Source: Micromonospora endolithica (lineage in GTDB: Bacteria > Actinomycetota > Actinomycetes > Mycobacteriales > Micromonosporaceae). Taken from it: a stretch of DNA of 64,000 nucleotides. The translations under genes and the position numbers were made by a program. Shown piece by piece: positions 1 through 6,828 of this stretch. Below the pieces are notes generated by a model. It was not told where the DNA came from. It was given only the letters and a program-made list of their open reading frames with translations, and searched no databases. The DNA lies in assembly GCF_003626595.1 (NCBI RefSeq), contig NZ_RBAK01000018.1, positions 40,958 through 104,957 on the forward strand. The letters are read 5' to 3'. Numbering within the stretch: position 1 is the stretch's first letter; each line of letters starts with the position of its first letter.

Positions 1-231
1 GCCGGCACCCGACCCGGTGGGCTCGTAGTTGATCGTCGAGCCGGGGCAGGACCGCTGGTAGGCGCGGGTCCAGATCTCCATCGCGTTGCGCTGGGCTGAG
101 GAGCCCTGCGCGTCCAGGGTGCCGGCGGCGCACCGTCCGCCGGGAACCGGGCCGGTGCCGGGCTCCGTCACGCACGCCCCGACGCCCAGCAGCAGTGCCG
201 CAAGGCCGGCGCCGAGCCGTCGGGTGCGCAC
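1..231 (-). CDS. pstS: Phosphate ABC transporter substrate-binding lipoprotein PstS (N-terminal 77 residues only)
   Basis: This is the start of a gene that runs off the left edge. The 77 visible residues begin at a GTG (231). They carry a lipoprotein signal: Arg-rich start, hydrophobic stretch and lipobox LGVGAC with Cys20. The motif GSSAQRNAMEIW and the PTGSGAG segment are typical of the phosphate-binding fold of PstS. The protein would be a membrane-anchored periplasmic-type phosphate receptor feeding PstCAB. Its start lies three bases after the mshD stop, so the two are probably cotranscribed. No PHO-box array was noticed directly before it. Confidence 0.85.
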   Translation of the reverse strand, partial: MRTRRLGAGLAALLLGVGACVTEPGTGPVPGGRCAAGTLDAQGSSAQRNAMEIWTRAYQRSCPGSTINYEPTGSGAG

Positions 232-234
232 CGG

Positions 235-1161
235 TTAGCCCAGGTGGTAGTTGACGTGTGCCGACCAGCGGGCGAAGCCGAGCCGCTCGTAGAGCGCCAC
301 CGCGCCGGTGTTCGACTCGTCGACGTACAGCATCACCCGGTCCAGGCCGCGCCGGTCCCGAAGGTGGGCGAGGCCCGCCGCGGTCAGCGCCTTGCCCAGG
401 CCGCCGCCGTGGGCGTCCGGGTCGACCCCGAGCACGTACACCTCGCCGATGCGGGCTGATCCGGGGCGCTCGTGCACCTTCGTCCAGTGGAAGCCCAGCA
501 GCCGGCCGTCGGGCTCACCGACCGCGAGCAGGAAGCCGGCCGCGTCGAACCACGGCTCGTTGAGGCGTACGCGCAGGTCGTCGGCGGACCACCGGCCCTG
601 CTCCGGGTGCCCGGCGAAGGCCCGGGCGTTCAGCGCCAGCCAGGCCGCGTCGTCGACCCCGGGCCGGTACGCGCGCAGGGTCACCCCGTCGGGCAGGCGC
701 GGCTCCGGGATTGGCGCGGTCAGCGGCCGGCGCATCTGCCAGAGCACCCGGGCCCGCGAGAAGCCGAGGTCGACCGCGAGCGCGGCGGCCGAGGGGTGGT
801 CGCCGTGCGCCCACACCCGCAGCGGCCCGGTGGCCGTGGCGAGTACGCCCCGGGCCAGCGCCCGGCCGGTGCCCCGTCGCCGGTAGGCGGGATGGACCGC
901 CAACTCTACGCCGGTCCCGGTGGCGGGGTCGGTGGTGTCCAGGTGCGCGTACCCGGTCAGGGTGCCGTCGTCGGCGCGGGCGGTGAGGTGCGCGGCGGCG
1001 GCCTCGGGGTCGCGGAGCCGGAGCAGCACGTGCTCGTCGAACGGGTCGGCCCCGTCGGTGTCACCGGCGAACCGGGCGAGGGCCAGCACGTCAGCCACCT
1101 CCGCCGGCTCCAGCCGGTCGGTCCGGGTCACCTGGTCGAGGGTCGGTTCCGCACTGCTCAT
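235..1161 (-). CDS. mshD: Mycothiol synthase MshD (two-domain GNAT acetyltransferase)
   Basis: MshD performs the last step of mycothiol synthesis, acetylating Cys-GlcN-Ins with acetyl-CoA in the cytosol. The 308 residues hold two GNAT domains (about 1-145 and 150-305). The N-terminal one has an acetyl-CoA loop ELAVHPAYRRRGTGRALA. The C-terminal one has LGFHWTKVHE, GEVYVLGVDPDAHGGGLG and a terminal LYERLGF motif. Length and motifs match MshD of mycobacteria (about 315 residues). An in-frame GTG at 1188 is possible, but ATG 1161 gives the usual N-terminus. It sits directly upstream of pstS; mshA, the first gene of the pathway, is at 46.3 kb. Confidence 0.93.
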   Translation of the reverse strand: MSSAEPTLDQVTRTDRLEPAEVADVLALARFAGDTDGADPFDEHVLLRLRDPEAAAAHLTARADDGTLTGYAHLDTTDPATGTGVELAVHPAYRRRGTGRALARGVLATATGPLRVWAHGDHPSAAALAVDLGFSRARVLWQMRRPLTAPIPEPRLPDGVTLRAYRPGVDDAAWLALNARAFAGHPEQGRWSADDLRVRLNEPWFDAAGFLLAVGEPDGRLLGFHWTKVHERPGSARIGEVYVLGVDPDAHGGGLGKALTAAGLAHLRDRRGLDRVMLYVDESNTGAVALYERLGFARWSAHVNYHLG

Positions 1162-1266
1162 GGGGTCACCGTAGTCCGGGGTGAGCACGTGCCGGGGGCG
1201 GCGGGCGCAACGCCGGGGAGACCGGGGCCGGCCGGCTCCGCGTGGCGGTGGCCGGGGCCGGCCGCA

Positions 1267-2169
1267 TCAGGTGCGGCCGGTCGGCATCGCCCCCACCTGG
1301 AACCGGCTGGTCAGGTCCGGCAGGATCCGGTGCAGCGCGTCCACCGTGCCCTGCCGGTCGCCGCCGGCGTCGTGCATCAGCACCACCGATCCGGGCTCGA
1401 CGCCGGTGATGACGGAGGCGGCGATCCGGCCGGCGCCCGGCAGCTGCCAGTCCGAGGTGTCCACCGTCCAGTGCAGCGGCACCATGCCGAGTTCCTCGGC
1501 CACCGAGACCACCTCGTAGGTCCAGGCGCCGCCGGGCTGGCGGTAGTAGGAGATCGGGGCGTCCGGCGCCGCGGCGTGGATCGCCTCGCTGGTGCGGATC
1601 AGGTCGGCCCGGATCCGGTCGGGGGAGCGGGAGCCGAGCCGGACGTCGTGGTTCCAGGTGTGGTTGCACAGGGTGTGGCCGTCGGCCACGATCGCCCGGA
1701 TCAGGTCGGGATGGTTCTGGGCGTTCTCGCCGACCACGCAGAAGGTGGCCGTCACCTGGTATTCGCGGAGAATGTCGAGCACCTGGGGCGTGTAGTGGGG
1801 ATGTGGTCCGTCGTCGAAGGTCAGCGCGACGGTGGCGGTGCCGGTGGTGGCGTGGGCACCGTAGGTCTCGCCGGTGTTCGGCGGGACCCCGGTCTGGCTG
1901 GCCTGCCCGCCGGGTTCGCCCTGTTCGGCCTGCTCGGACTGATCGGTCTCGTTCGGCGCGCCGCCGGAGTGCGGCCCCTGGTCGGGCGAGGGTCGGCCGC
2001 TGTCCGTCGACGGCTGGTCGGCGTAGTGCGGACCGGTGGCGCTGGTGGTGACGCCCCGGCCGGACGGATCCGGTACCAGGCTGCGGCCGAGGGCGTACGC
2101 GGAGCCGAGCAGGGCGGCCAGCACCAGGGTGACGATGCCCAGGGTGCGAACGGCCGGACTGACCCGCAT
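1267..2169 (-). CDS. Membrane-anchored polysaccharide deacetylase (NodB/CE4 family)
   Basis: Probably a metal-dependent deacetylase acting outside the membrane on peptidoglycan or another N-acetylated glycan. The 300 residues begin with a short Arg-containing segment and one hydrophobic anchor (LGIVTLVLAALLGSAYAL). A Ser/Gly/Pro/Gln-rich linker of about 70 residues follows, then the CE4 domain. The domain shows TFDDGPHPHYT (catalytic Asp and metal Asp), the metal motif HTWNHD, a YYRQPGGAW segment and the C-terminal VVLMHDAGG. ATG 2169 was chosen because it directly precedes the anchor; an in-frame TTG at 2244 would add 25 unlikely residues. A small upstream reading frame overlaps this ATG. 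Confidence 0.85.
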   Translation of the reverse strand: MRVSPAVRTLGIVTLVLAALLGSAYALGRSLVPDPSGRGVTTSATGPHYADQPSTDSGRPSPDQGPHSGGAPNETDQSEQAEQGEPGGQASQTGVPPNTGETYGAHATTGTATVALTFDDGPHPHYTPQVLDILREYQVTATFCVVGENAQNHPDLIRAIVADGHTLCNHTWNHDVRLGSRSPDRIRADLIRTSEAIHAAAPDAPISYYRQPGGAWTYEVVSVAEELGMVPLHWTVDTSDWQLPGAGRIAASVITGVEPGSVVLMHDAGGDRQGTVDALHRILPDLTSRFQVGAMPTGRT

Positions 2170-2222
2170 CAGTGGATCCGTCCCGGCCCGGTCGCCGCCG
2201 CCCCCGTGGTCGATATCCGCAC
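2169..2222 (-). CDS. Possible 17-residue upstream ORF coupled to the deacetylase
   Basis: A GTG at 2222 follows a good Shine-Dalgarno (GGAGG eight bases upstream). It opens a 17-codon frame whose TGA overlaps the deacetylase ATG as TGATG. A -10-like TATTCT lies at 2261-2256 on the same strand. The peptide is unremarkable and may not be made for its own sake. The arrangement suggests that reinitiation feeds the deacetylase. Only the sequence layout supports this. Confidence 0.3.
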   Translation of the reverse strand: MRISTTGAAATGPGRIH

Positions 2223-2319
2223 GATCTCTCCCTCCGCCCAGCAAACCCGGCAGTCAGAATAAGTCGGGTTAGCCGTGCAAAACGGGCAGATCGCAATAGT
2301 TCCGGATATTCGGGTGACG

Positions 2320-3033
2320 TCAGACCGGCAGCGGCACGTGCTCCGACTCGGGAAGCGAGCGGGACGGCGGTACGACGAACTTGTAGCCCACCTGACGGAC
2401 CGTGCCGATCATCGACTCGTACTCCGAACCGAGCTTCGCCCGCAGCCGCCGCACGTGCACGTCCACCGTGCGGGTGCCGCCGAAGTAGTCGTAACCCCAG
2501 ACCTCGCGCAGCAGCTGGTCCCGGGTGAAGACCCGACCCGGGTGCTGGGCCAGGAACTTCAGCAGCTCGAACTCCTTGTAGGTGAGGTCGAGCGGCCGGC
2601 CCTTGAGCTTGGCGGCGTACGTGTCCGGGTCGATGGACAGCTCGCCGGCGCGCACCGAGCCGCCGGTCCCGGCGGTCGCGTTGCTCAGCCGGCCGACCGC
2701 GAGGCGCAGCCGCGCCTCCACCTCGGCCGGACCCGCCGAGGCGAGGATGACGTCGTCGACACCCCAGTCCGCGTTGAGCGCGATCAACCCGGCCTCGGTG
2801 ACGACCGCGACCAGCGGCACGCCGAGCCCGGTCGCGTGCAGCATGCGGCAGGTGGCGCGGGCCTCGCTCAGCTCCGACCGGGCGTCCACCAGGACGGCGT
2901 CCGGGCTGGGGCCGGCGACCAGGGTGCGGACGTCCCGCGGTGCGGTGCGGACCGAGTGGGGCAACAGGTCGAGTGCCGGCAGCACAGCGGATGGTTCCCC
3001 TGCGCGCGCGGTCACCAGCAGCAGGATCTCCAC
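2320..3033 (-). CDS. glnR: Nitrogen-metabolism response regulator GlnR (atypical OmpR family)
   Basis: GlnR is the global nitrogen regulator of actinomycetes, acting on genes such as glnA, amtB and nirB. The 237 residues comprise an atypical receiver (about 1-115) with VLVDARSELSEAR in place of the usual phosphorylation pocket, then an OmpR winged helix (about 140-225). The winged helix shows LDLTYKEFELLKFLAQHPGR, WGYDYFGGTRTVDVHVRRLR and GTVRQVGYKFV. Known GlnR works without a partner kinase, and none is encoded next to it. GTG 3033 was chosen because GGAGG lies five bases before it; the GTG six bases further upstream has worse spacing. Confidence 0.93.
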   Translation of the reverse strand: MEILLLVTARAGEPSAVLPALDLLPHSVRTAPRDVRTLVAGPSPDAVLVDARSELSEARATCRMLHATGLGVPLVAVVTEAGLIALNADWGVDDVILASAGPAEVEARLRLAVGRLSNATAGTGGSVRAGELSIDPDTYAAKLKGRPLDLTYKEFELLKFLAQHPGRVFTRDQLLREVWGYDYFGGTRTVDVHVRRLRAKLGSEYESMIGTVRQVGYKFVVPPSRSLPESEHVPLPV

Positions 3034-3286
3034 GATCACCTCCGTCCCGGCGGCCGCATCGGCCGCGCGCGACCAGCAGCAGTCCGAACCGGACGTGCGC
3101 TGATGAACTTGCGTGGGTCCCGGCGTCGCTGACGGGCGGGTAACGGCATGAGCGTAACCGATCGCTCCGGCCGCACCTTCGCGTCCTTTCCTTTTTGCCC
3201 GAGTTGCCCTTGATCGCGGCTCACCTTTTAACGTCGCCGAAACCGTGATCCCCGCTTCGGTCAGCGGGTCTGGCACGATCGGACCC

Positions 3287-4327
3287 GTGCATCCCGCCAG
3301 TTCGCCAGAGACCGGCCGTGACCCGTGGCCCGACGGGCCCCGTCCGGCCCCGGCCGGCGCCGCACCCGTGCCCCGTACCGGACCCGGTGAGGACGACGAC
3401 GGCGACCGCCGGGGCGGTCCGCGTCGTGCCCGGCGGGGCGGCGAGCCGCCCCGCCGCTCCGACGACGCGCCGGACGAACCGGAGGAGGAGGTGGTGCCGC
3501 CGGTGCCGGTACGGCGTCCGCTGGCGCTGGCCGTCGCCGGCTTCGCCGCCCTGCTCGGGCTGGGCCTGGTGCTCGCGGCGCAGACCTCCGGCCCCGGGCA
3601 CCGGCTGCCCTTCGCCATCGTCGTACTCGGTGTGCAGGTGCTCTTCGTGCTCGCCTGGTCAACCGCCCTGCGTCCGCCGGCCACCCTGCTGGTCGCGGGG
3701 ATCGGCGTGGGCGCGGCGGTGGTCGCCGACGTGGTGGCGGTACGGATGGACGAGCCCGGTCTCCTGCCGCTGTTCGGTGTCGCGGTCGCCGCTCTCCTGC
3801 TCGCCGTGCTCGGCCAGCTCGTCCGCCGGGTCGACCGGGCCCGCCTGACCGACTCGCTCCGGGGCACCGCGCTCATCGCCGCCGGGGTCGTCACCTTCGC
3901 CACCCTGATCCTGCTCAGCCGGATCCCGGCGGGCACCCAGACGATCACCGTAGGTCTGCTGGCCGCCGGGGTGGCGCTCACCGTCGCCCGGGTGACCGAC
4001 GCCTTCGCGGCGTGGCCGCGGCTGGCCCCCCAGGTGCCCCGCGGCGCGGCCGGCGTGGTCGGCGGCGCGATGGTCGGCACGTTGAGCAGCGCCCTTCTGG
4101 GCAGCTATCTGGTCACCCCCTTCACCCCCACCAAGGCCGCGCTCATCGGCCTGGTCGCGGCGGTCGCGGCCGTGCTCGCCGACCTCGCCGCGGGGTACGC
4201 GGAGGCGGGCCGGCTGATGGCGGGGGAGCCGCCGACACTCTGGGAGGCCCGGCACCTGCAGGGCCCGCTGGCCGGCTTCGCGTTCGCCGCGCCGACCGCG
4301 TACCTCATGTGCAAGCTCGTGTTCTGA
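3287..4327 (+). CDS. Conserved integral membrane protein, function unknown
   Basis: The 346-residue protein has a charged, Pro/Arg/Asp-rich cytoplasmic head of about 75 residues. Roughly nine hydrophobic segments follow, starting with LALAVAGFAALLGLGLVLA and ending at the C-terminal AYLMCKLVF. No catalytic motif was recognised. It diverges from glnR, as does a similar membrane protein in other actinomycetes as far as I recall. GTG 3287 was preferred to the in-frame GTG 3245 because CACGAT (3274-3279) sits seven bases upstream, as at other leaderless starts here. It may be cotranscribed with the DUF2993 gene downstream. Confidence 0.65.
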   Translation: MHPASSPETGRDPWPDGPRPAPAGAAPVPRTGPGEDDDGDRRGGPRRARRGGEPPRRSDDAPDEPEEEVVPPVPVRRPLALAVAGFAALLGLGLVLAAQTSGPGHRLPFAIVVLGVQVLFVLAWSTALRPPATLLVAGIGVGAAVVADVVAVRMDEPGLLPLFGVAVAALLLAVLGQLVRRVDRARLTDSLRGTALIAAGVVTFATLILLSRIPAGTQTITVGLLAAGVALTVARVTDAFAAWPRLAPQVPRGAAGVVGGAMVGTLSSALLGSYLVTPFTPTKAALIGLVAAVAAVLADLAAGYAEAGRLMAGEPPTLWEARHLQGPLAGFAFAAPTAYLMCKLVF

Positions 4328-4404
4328 ACACGGTTGAGCGAAACCCCGTTCGGGTACCACCGGTCCGCCACAGTGGCACCGGACACCGGTCGACAGGAGG
4401 CGGC

Positions 4405-5190
4405 GTGACGCAGGAGTACGCGTACGAGGAGCGGCCCCGGCGGCGCGGGCGCAAGGTGCTCGTCACACTCGTGGTGCTGCTCCTGGTCCTGGGCGGGCTG
4501 CTCGTGGTGGCCGACCGGGTGGCGGCCGGGGTGGCCGAGCGGGCCATCACCGACCAGGTCCGCCAGGAGGTGGCGAAGCAGGGTGCCCAGTCGTCGCCGC
4601 CCTCGGTCGAGGTCGGCGGGTTCCCGTTCCTCACCCAGGTGCTCGACGGCCGGTACGAGCGCATCTCGATCGGGATGACGGACGTCCGCGCGTCGGTGCA
4701 GGGCGACGCCGTCACGCTGCCGAAGCTCGACGTGGACGCCCGCAACGTGACCGCGTCGCTGGACACCATCCGCTCCGGGCAGGGCGAGGTGGTCGCCGAG
4801 ACCGTCAACGGCACCGGCACCATCAGCTACGAGAGCCTGGCCGCGCTGCTCGACCGGGAGGGGCTGACGCTGGGCGAGCGGGACGGTCGGCTGGCCGTGA
4901 CCGCCCCGGTGAACATCCTCGGGCAGCGACTCACCGTCAACGGCACCGCCGACGTGACCGTCGGCGAGCAGGGTGAGGTGGCGTTGCGCTTCAAGGACCT
5001 CGCGGCCGAGGGGCTGCCGAACGTGCCGCTGGCCCGCACCCTGCTGAACAACTACGCGCAGAGCATCTCGATCGACGTACCCCTGCCCGACCTGCCGTTC
5101 CAACTCGCCGTCCGGGAGGTCCGGCCGCTGCCCGAGGGGCTCGCGGTGACCGCCGACGCGAAGAACGTGCCGATCAACGCGGCGACCTGA
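4405..5190 (+). CDS. DUF2993 (LmeA-like) envelope protein
   Basis: The 261-residue protein has a basic cytoplasmic start (RRRGRK), one transmembrane or signal segment (VLVTLVVLLLVLGGLLVVA), then an extracytoplasmic domain that fits DUF2993. The domain begins with AERAITDQVRQEVAKQ and contains VEVGGFPFLTQVLDGRYERI. Its beta-rich repeats are typical of this lipid-binding-like family, whose mycobacterial member LmeA acts in mannan assembly. Here the exact role is inferred only. AGGAGG at 4395-4400 fixes the GTG 4405 start. Confidence 0.75.
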   Translation: MTQEYAYEERPRRRGRKVLVTLVVLLLVLGGLLVVADRVAAGVAERAITDQVRQEVAKQGAQSSPPSVEVGGFPFLTQVLDGRYERISIGMTDVRASVQGDAVTLPKLDVDARNVTASLDTIRSGQGEVVAETVNGTGTISYESLAALLDREGLTLGERDGRLAVTAPVNILGQRLTVNGTADVTVGEQGEVALRFKDLAAEGLPNVPLARTLLNNYAQSISIDVPLPDLPFQLAVREVRPLPEGLAVTADAKNVPINAAT

Positions 5191-5237
5191 CCGTCCCGGA
5201 TGCTGGTCGGTCCGGTGGCGTCCCGGTCACTGGCTGG

Positions 5238-5243
5238 TAAGCT
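5238..5243 (+). promoter_or_regulatory. -10 box of the cysteine-leader/sulfurtransferase transcript
   Basis: TAAGCT lies eight bases before the leader-peptide ATG at 5252, so the transcript probably starts at or next to the ATG (leaderless). The same hexamer occupies the same place before the genes at 23678 and 33738. No convincing -35 was seen. Confidence 0.5.
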
Positions 5244-5251
5244 CCCTGGCC

Positions 5252-5329
5252 ATGGGGATGCACCTCACCAAACGGCGCGCGGTCGACCTGTGCCGCGTGG
5301 CCACCTGCCTGTGTCGCCCCGTCATCTGA
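5252..5329 (+). CDS. Cysteine-rich leader peptide (attenuator uORF) upstream of the sulfurtransferase genes
   Basis: This 25-residue frame starts at ATG 5252 (or ATG 5258) and ends at TGA 5327-5329. It carries three Cys codons near its end, in the pattern DLCRVATCLCRPVI. Actinobacteria are known to place short Cys-containing leaders before sulfur-assimilation genes so that ribosome stalling at Cys codons reports cysteine shortage. The peptide is too short for routine annotation. Its position 208 bases before the thiosulfate sulfurtransferase and the clustered Cys codons support the call. Three small hairpins follow at once (5347-5403). Confidence 0.7.
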   Translation: MGMHLTKRRAVDLCRVATCLCRPVI

Positions 5330-5346
5330 CGGCGGGGCTGTCCTCG

Positions 5347-5403
5347 GCTGCCTGAACGGCAGCGCACTCCGGGTCCATCGACCCGTCCGGTGCTCCCCCA
5401 CCG
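5347..5403 (+). promoter_or_regulatory. Hairpin-rich leader between Cys peptide and sulfurtransferase (candidate attenuator)
   Basis: Three consecutive perfect small hairpins stand 18 bases after the leader stop: GCTGCC/GGCAGC (5347-5363), GGGTC/GACCC (5371-5384) and CGGTG/CACCG (5388-5403). None is followed by a T run, so termination may be Rho-dependent, or the structures may mask downstream sequence. The remaining leader to 5537 holds a TACGCT (5449-5454) that might be a second -10 box. No other gene was seen in 5330-5537. Confidence 0.4.
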
Positions 5404-5537
5404 AACGCCCGACAGCGGCGCCGTCGCACGTACCCCCGATCCGTTCCTACGCTCCGGGTCCCGCGCGCGGCACGACAACGACAGTCATCGATTTCCGCGC
5501 GTTGGCTCACCATCCATCCTCACCAGGGAGTGATCTG

Positions 5538-6386
5538 ATGAGTCGCGACACCGCGCTCGTCTCGGCCGAGTGGGCCGAGAAGAACCTCGACGCCCCGGGC
5601 GTCGTCTTCGTCGAGGTCGACGAGGACACCTCCGCGTACGACACCGGGCACATCGCCGGTGCCATCAAGCTCGACTGGAAGACCGACCTCCAGGACCCGG
5701 TCCGGCGGGACTTCGTCAACTCCAGCCAGTTCGAGAAGCTGCTCTCCGAGCGGGGCATCGGCAACGACGACACCGTGGTCCTCTACGGCGGCAACAACAA
5801 CTGGTTCGCCGCGTACGCGTACTGGTACTTCAAGCTCTACGGGCACCGCGACGTCAAGCTGCTCGACGGTGGCCGCAAGAAGTGGGAGCTGGACGCCCGC
5901 CCGCTGGTCTCCGACGCGGTGACCCGCCCGGCGACGCAGTACGTCGCGCAGGCGCCGGACGTCTCGATCCGCGCCTTCCGGGACGAGGTCGTGGACGCGA
6001 TCGGCACCAAGAACCTGGTCGACGTGCGCAGCCCCGACGAGTACGCGGGCCGCCTGCTCGCCCCCGCCCACCTGCCCCAGGAGCAGGCACAGCGGGCCGG
6101 GCACATTCCCACCGCGATCAGCGTGCCGTGGTCCAAGGCCGCCAACGAGGACGGCACCTTCAAGTCCGACGACGAGCTGCGCAAGATCTACGCCGACGCC
6201 GGGCTGGACGACGGCAAGGAGACCATCGCCTACTGCCGGATCGGCGAGCGCTCCTCGCACACCTGGTTCGTCCTCCAGGAGCTGCTCGGTCACCAGAACG
6301 TGAAGAACTACGACGGCTCCTGGACCGAGTACGGCTCGCTGGTCGGCGTGCCGGTCGCGCTCGGCGACGAGCCCGGAAAGGCGTGA
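5538..6386 (+). CDS. cysA2: Thiosulfate sulfurtransferase (tandem rhodanese)
   Basis: This 282-residue enzyme transfers sulfane sulfur from thiosulfate to cyanide or thiol acceptors. Two rhodanese domains are visible: an inactive N-terminal one (about 10-130) and a catalytic C-terminal one. The latter has ETIAYCRIGERSSH, putting the catalytic Cys at 233. DVRSPDEY and HIPTAISVPW are typical rhodanese elements. Its size matches mycobacterial CysA2/CysA3. GGGAG at 5526-5530 supports ATG 5538. It is followed six bases later by the DUF1416 gene, its usual partner, and is probably controlled by the upstream Cys leader. Confidence 0.92.
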   Translation: MSRDTALVSAEWAEKNLDAPGVVFVEVDEDTSAYDTGHIAGAIKLDWKTDLQDPVRRDFVNSSQFEKLLSERGIGNDDTVVLYGGNNNWFAAYAYWYFKLYGHRDVKLLDGGRKKWELDARPLVSDAVTRPATQYVAQAPDVSIRAFRDEVVDAIGTKNLVDVRSPDEYAGRLLAPAHLPQEQAQRAGHIPTAISVPWSKAANEDGTFKSDDELRKIYADAGLDDGKETIAYCRIGERSSHTWFVLQELLGHQNVKNYDGSWTEYGSLVGVPVALGDEPGKA

Positions 6387-6391
6387 TCACC

Positions 6392-6715
6392 ATGACCGCA
6401 CCCACCGCCGCCGGCTGCGCGGCGCCCGACCAGGCCGCGCCGCTGCCGGCCAGCCTGGACCTGGAGAAGGAAACCGTGATCACCGGCGTGGTCCGCTCCG
6501 ACGTGGGCGAGGCCGTGCCGGGCGCGTACGTCCGGCTGCTCGACTCGACCGGGGAGTTCACCGCCGAGGTGGTCACCTCGCCCGCCGGGCAGTTCCGCTT
6601 CTTCGCCGCCCCCGGCAGCTGGACGCTGCGGGCGCTGTCCCGGCACGGCAACGGCGACACCGCGGTGACCGCCGGCCGGGGCATCAACGAGGTGGCCGTC
6701 ACCGTCGCCGCCTGA
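6392..6715 (+). CDS. sseC: DUF1416 protein SseC, sulfurtransferase partner
   Basis: The 107-residue protein has a CnaB/transthyretin-like beta fold signature: ITGVVRSDVGEAVPGAYVRL followed by PAGQFRFFAAPGSWTLRAL. The family (DUF1416/SseC) is nearly always encoded directly after a CysA2-type sulfurtransferase in actinobacteria, and its biochemical role is unknown. One Cys near the N-terminus (AAGCAAP) could accept sulfur, but this is speculation. The start lies five bases after the sulfurtransferase stop, so the genes form an operon. A strong hairpin follows the stop. Confidence 0.85.
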   Translation: MTAPTAAGCAAPDQAAPLPASLDLEKETVITGVVRSDVGEAVPGAYVRLLDSTGEFTAEVVTSPAGQFRFFAAPGSWTLRALSRHGNGDTAVTAGRGINEVAVTVAA

Positions 6716-6734
6716 TCCACGCTCTGATCGGCCC

Positions 6735-6765
6735 GTGGCCCGCCCCCGACCAGGGGGCGGGCCAC
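6735..6765. terminator. Bidirectional terminator hairpin
   Basis: A perfect 13-bp stem (GTGGCCCGCCCCC with its complement) closes a five-base loop between sseC and the convergent subtilase gene. There is no T run, which is common for actinobacterial terminators. Confidence 0.75.
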
Positions 6766-6828
6766 AGTCGTCCGCCGCGGTGCGATGGTGGCCGCCGGAC
6801 CGGAGCGGGCCGGCGGCCACCGTGGCGG

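Noticed and set aside
3136..3160. GTAAC repeats upstream of glnR as a possible GlnR box
   Set aside because: The two GTAAC copies are 14 bases apart and lack the GAAAC half at 11-base spacing expected for GlnR sites.
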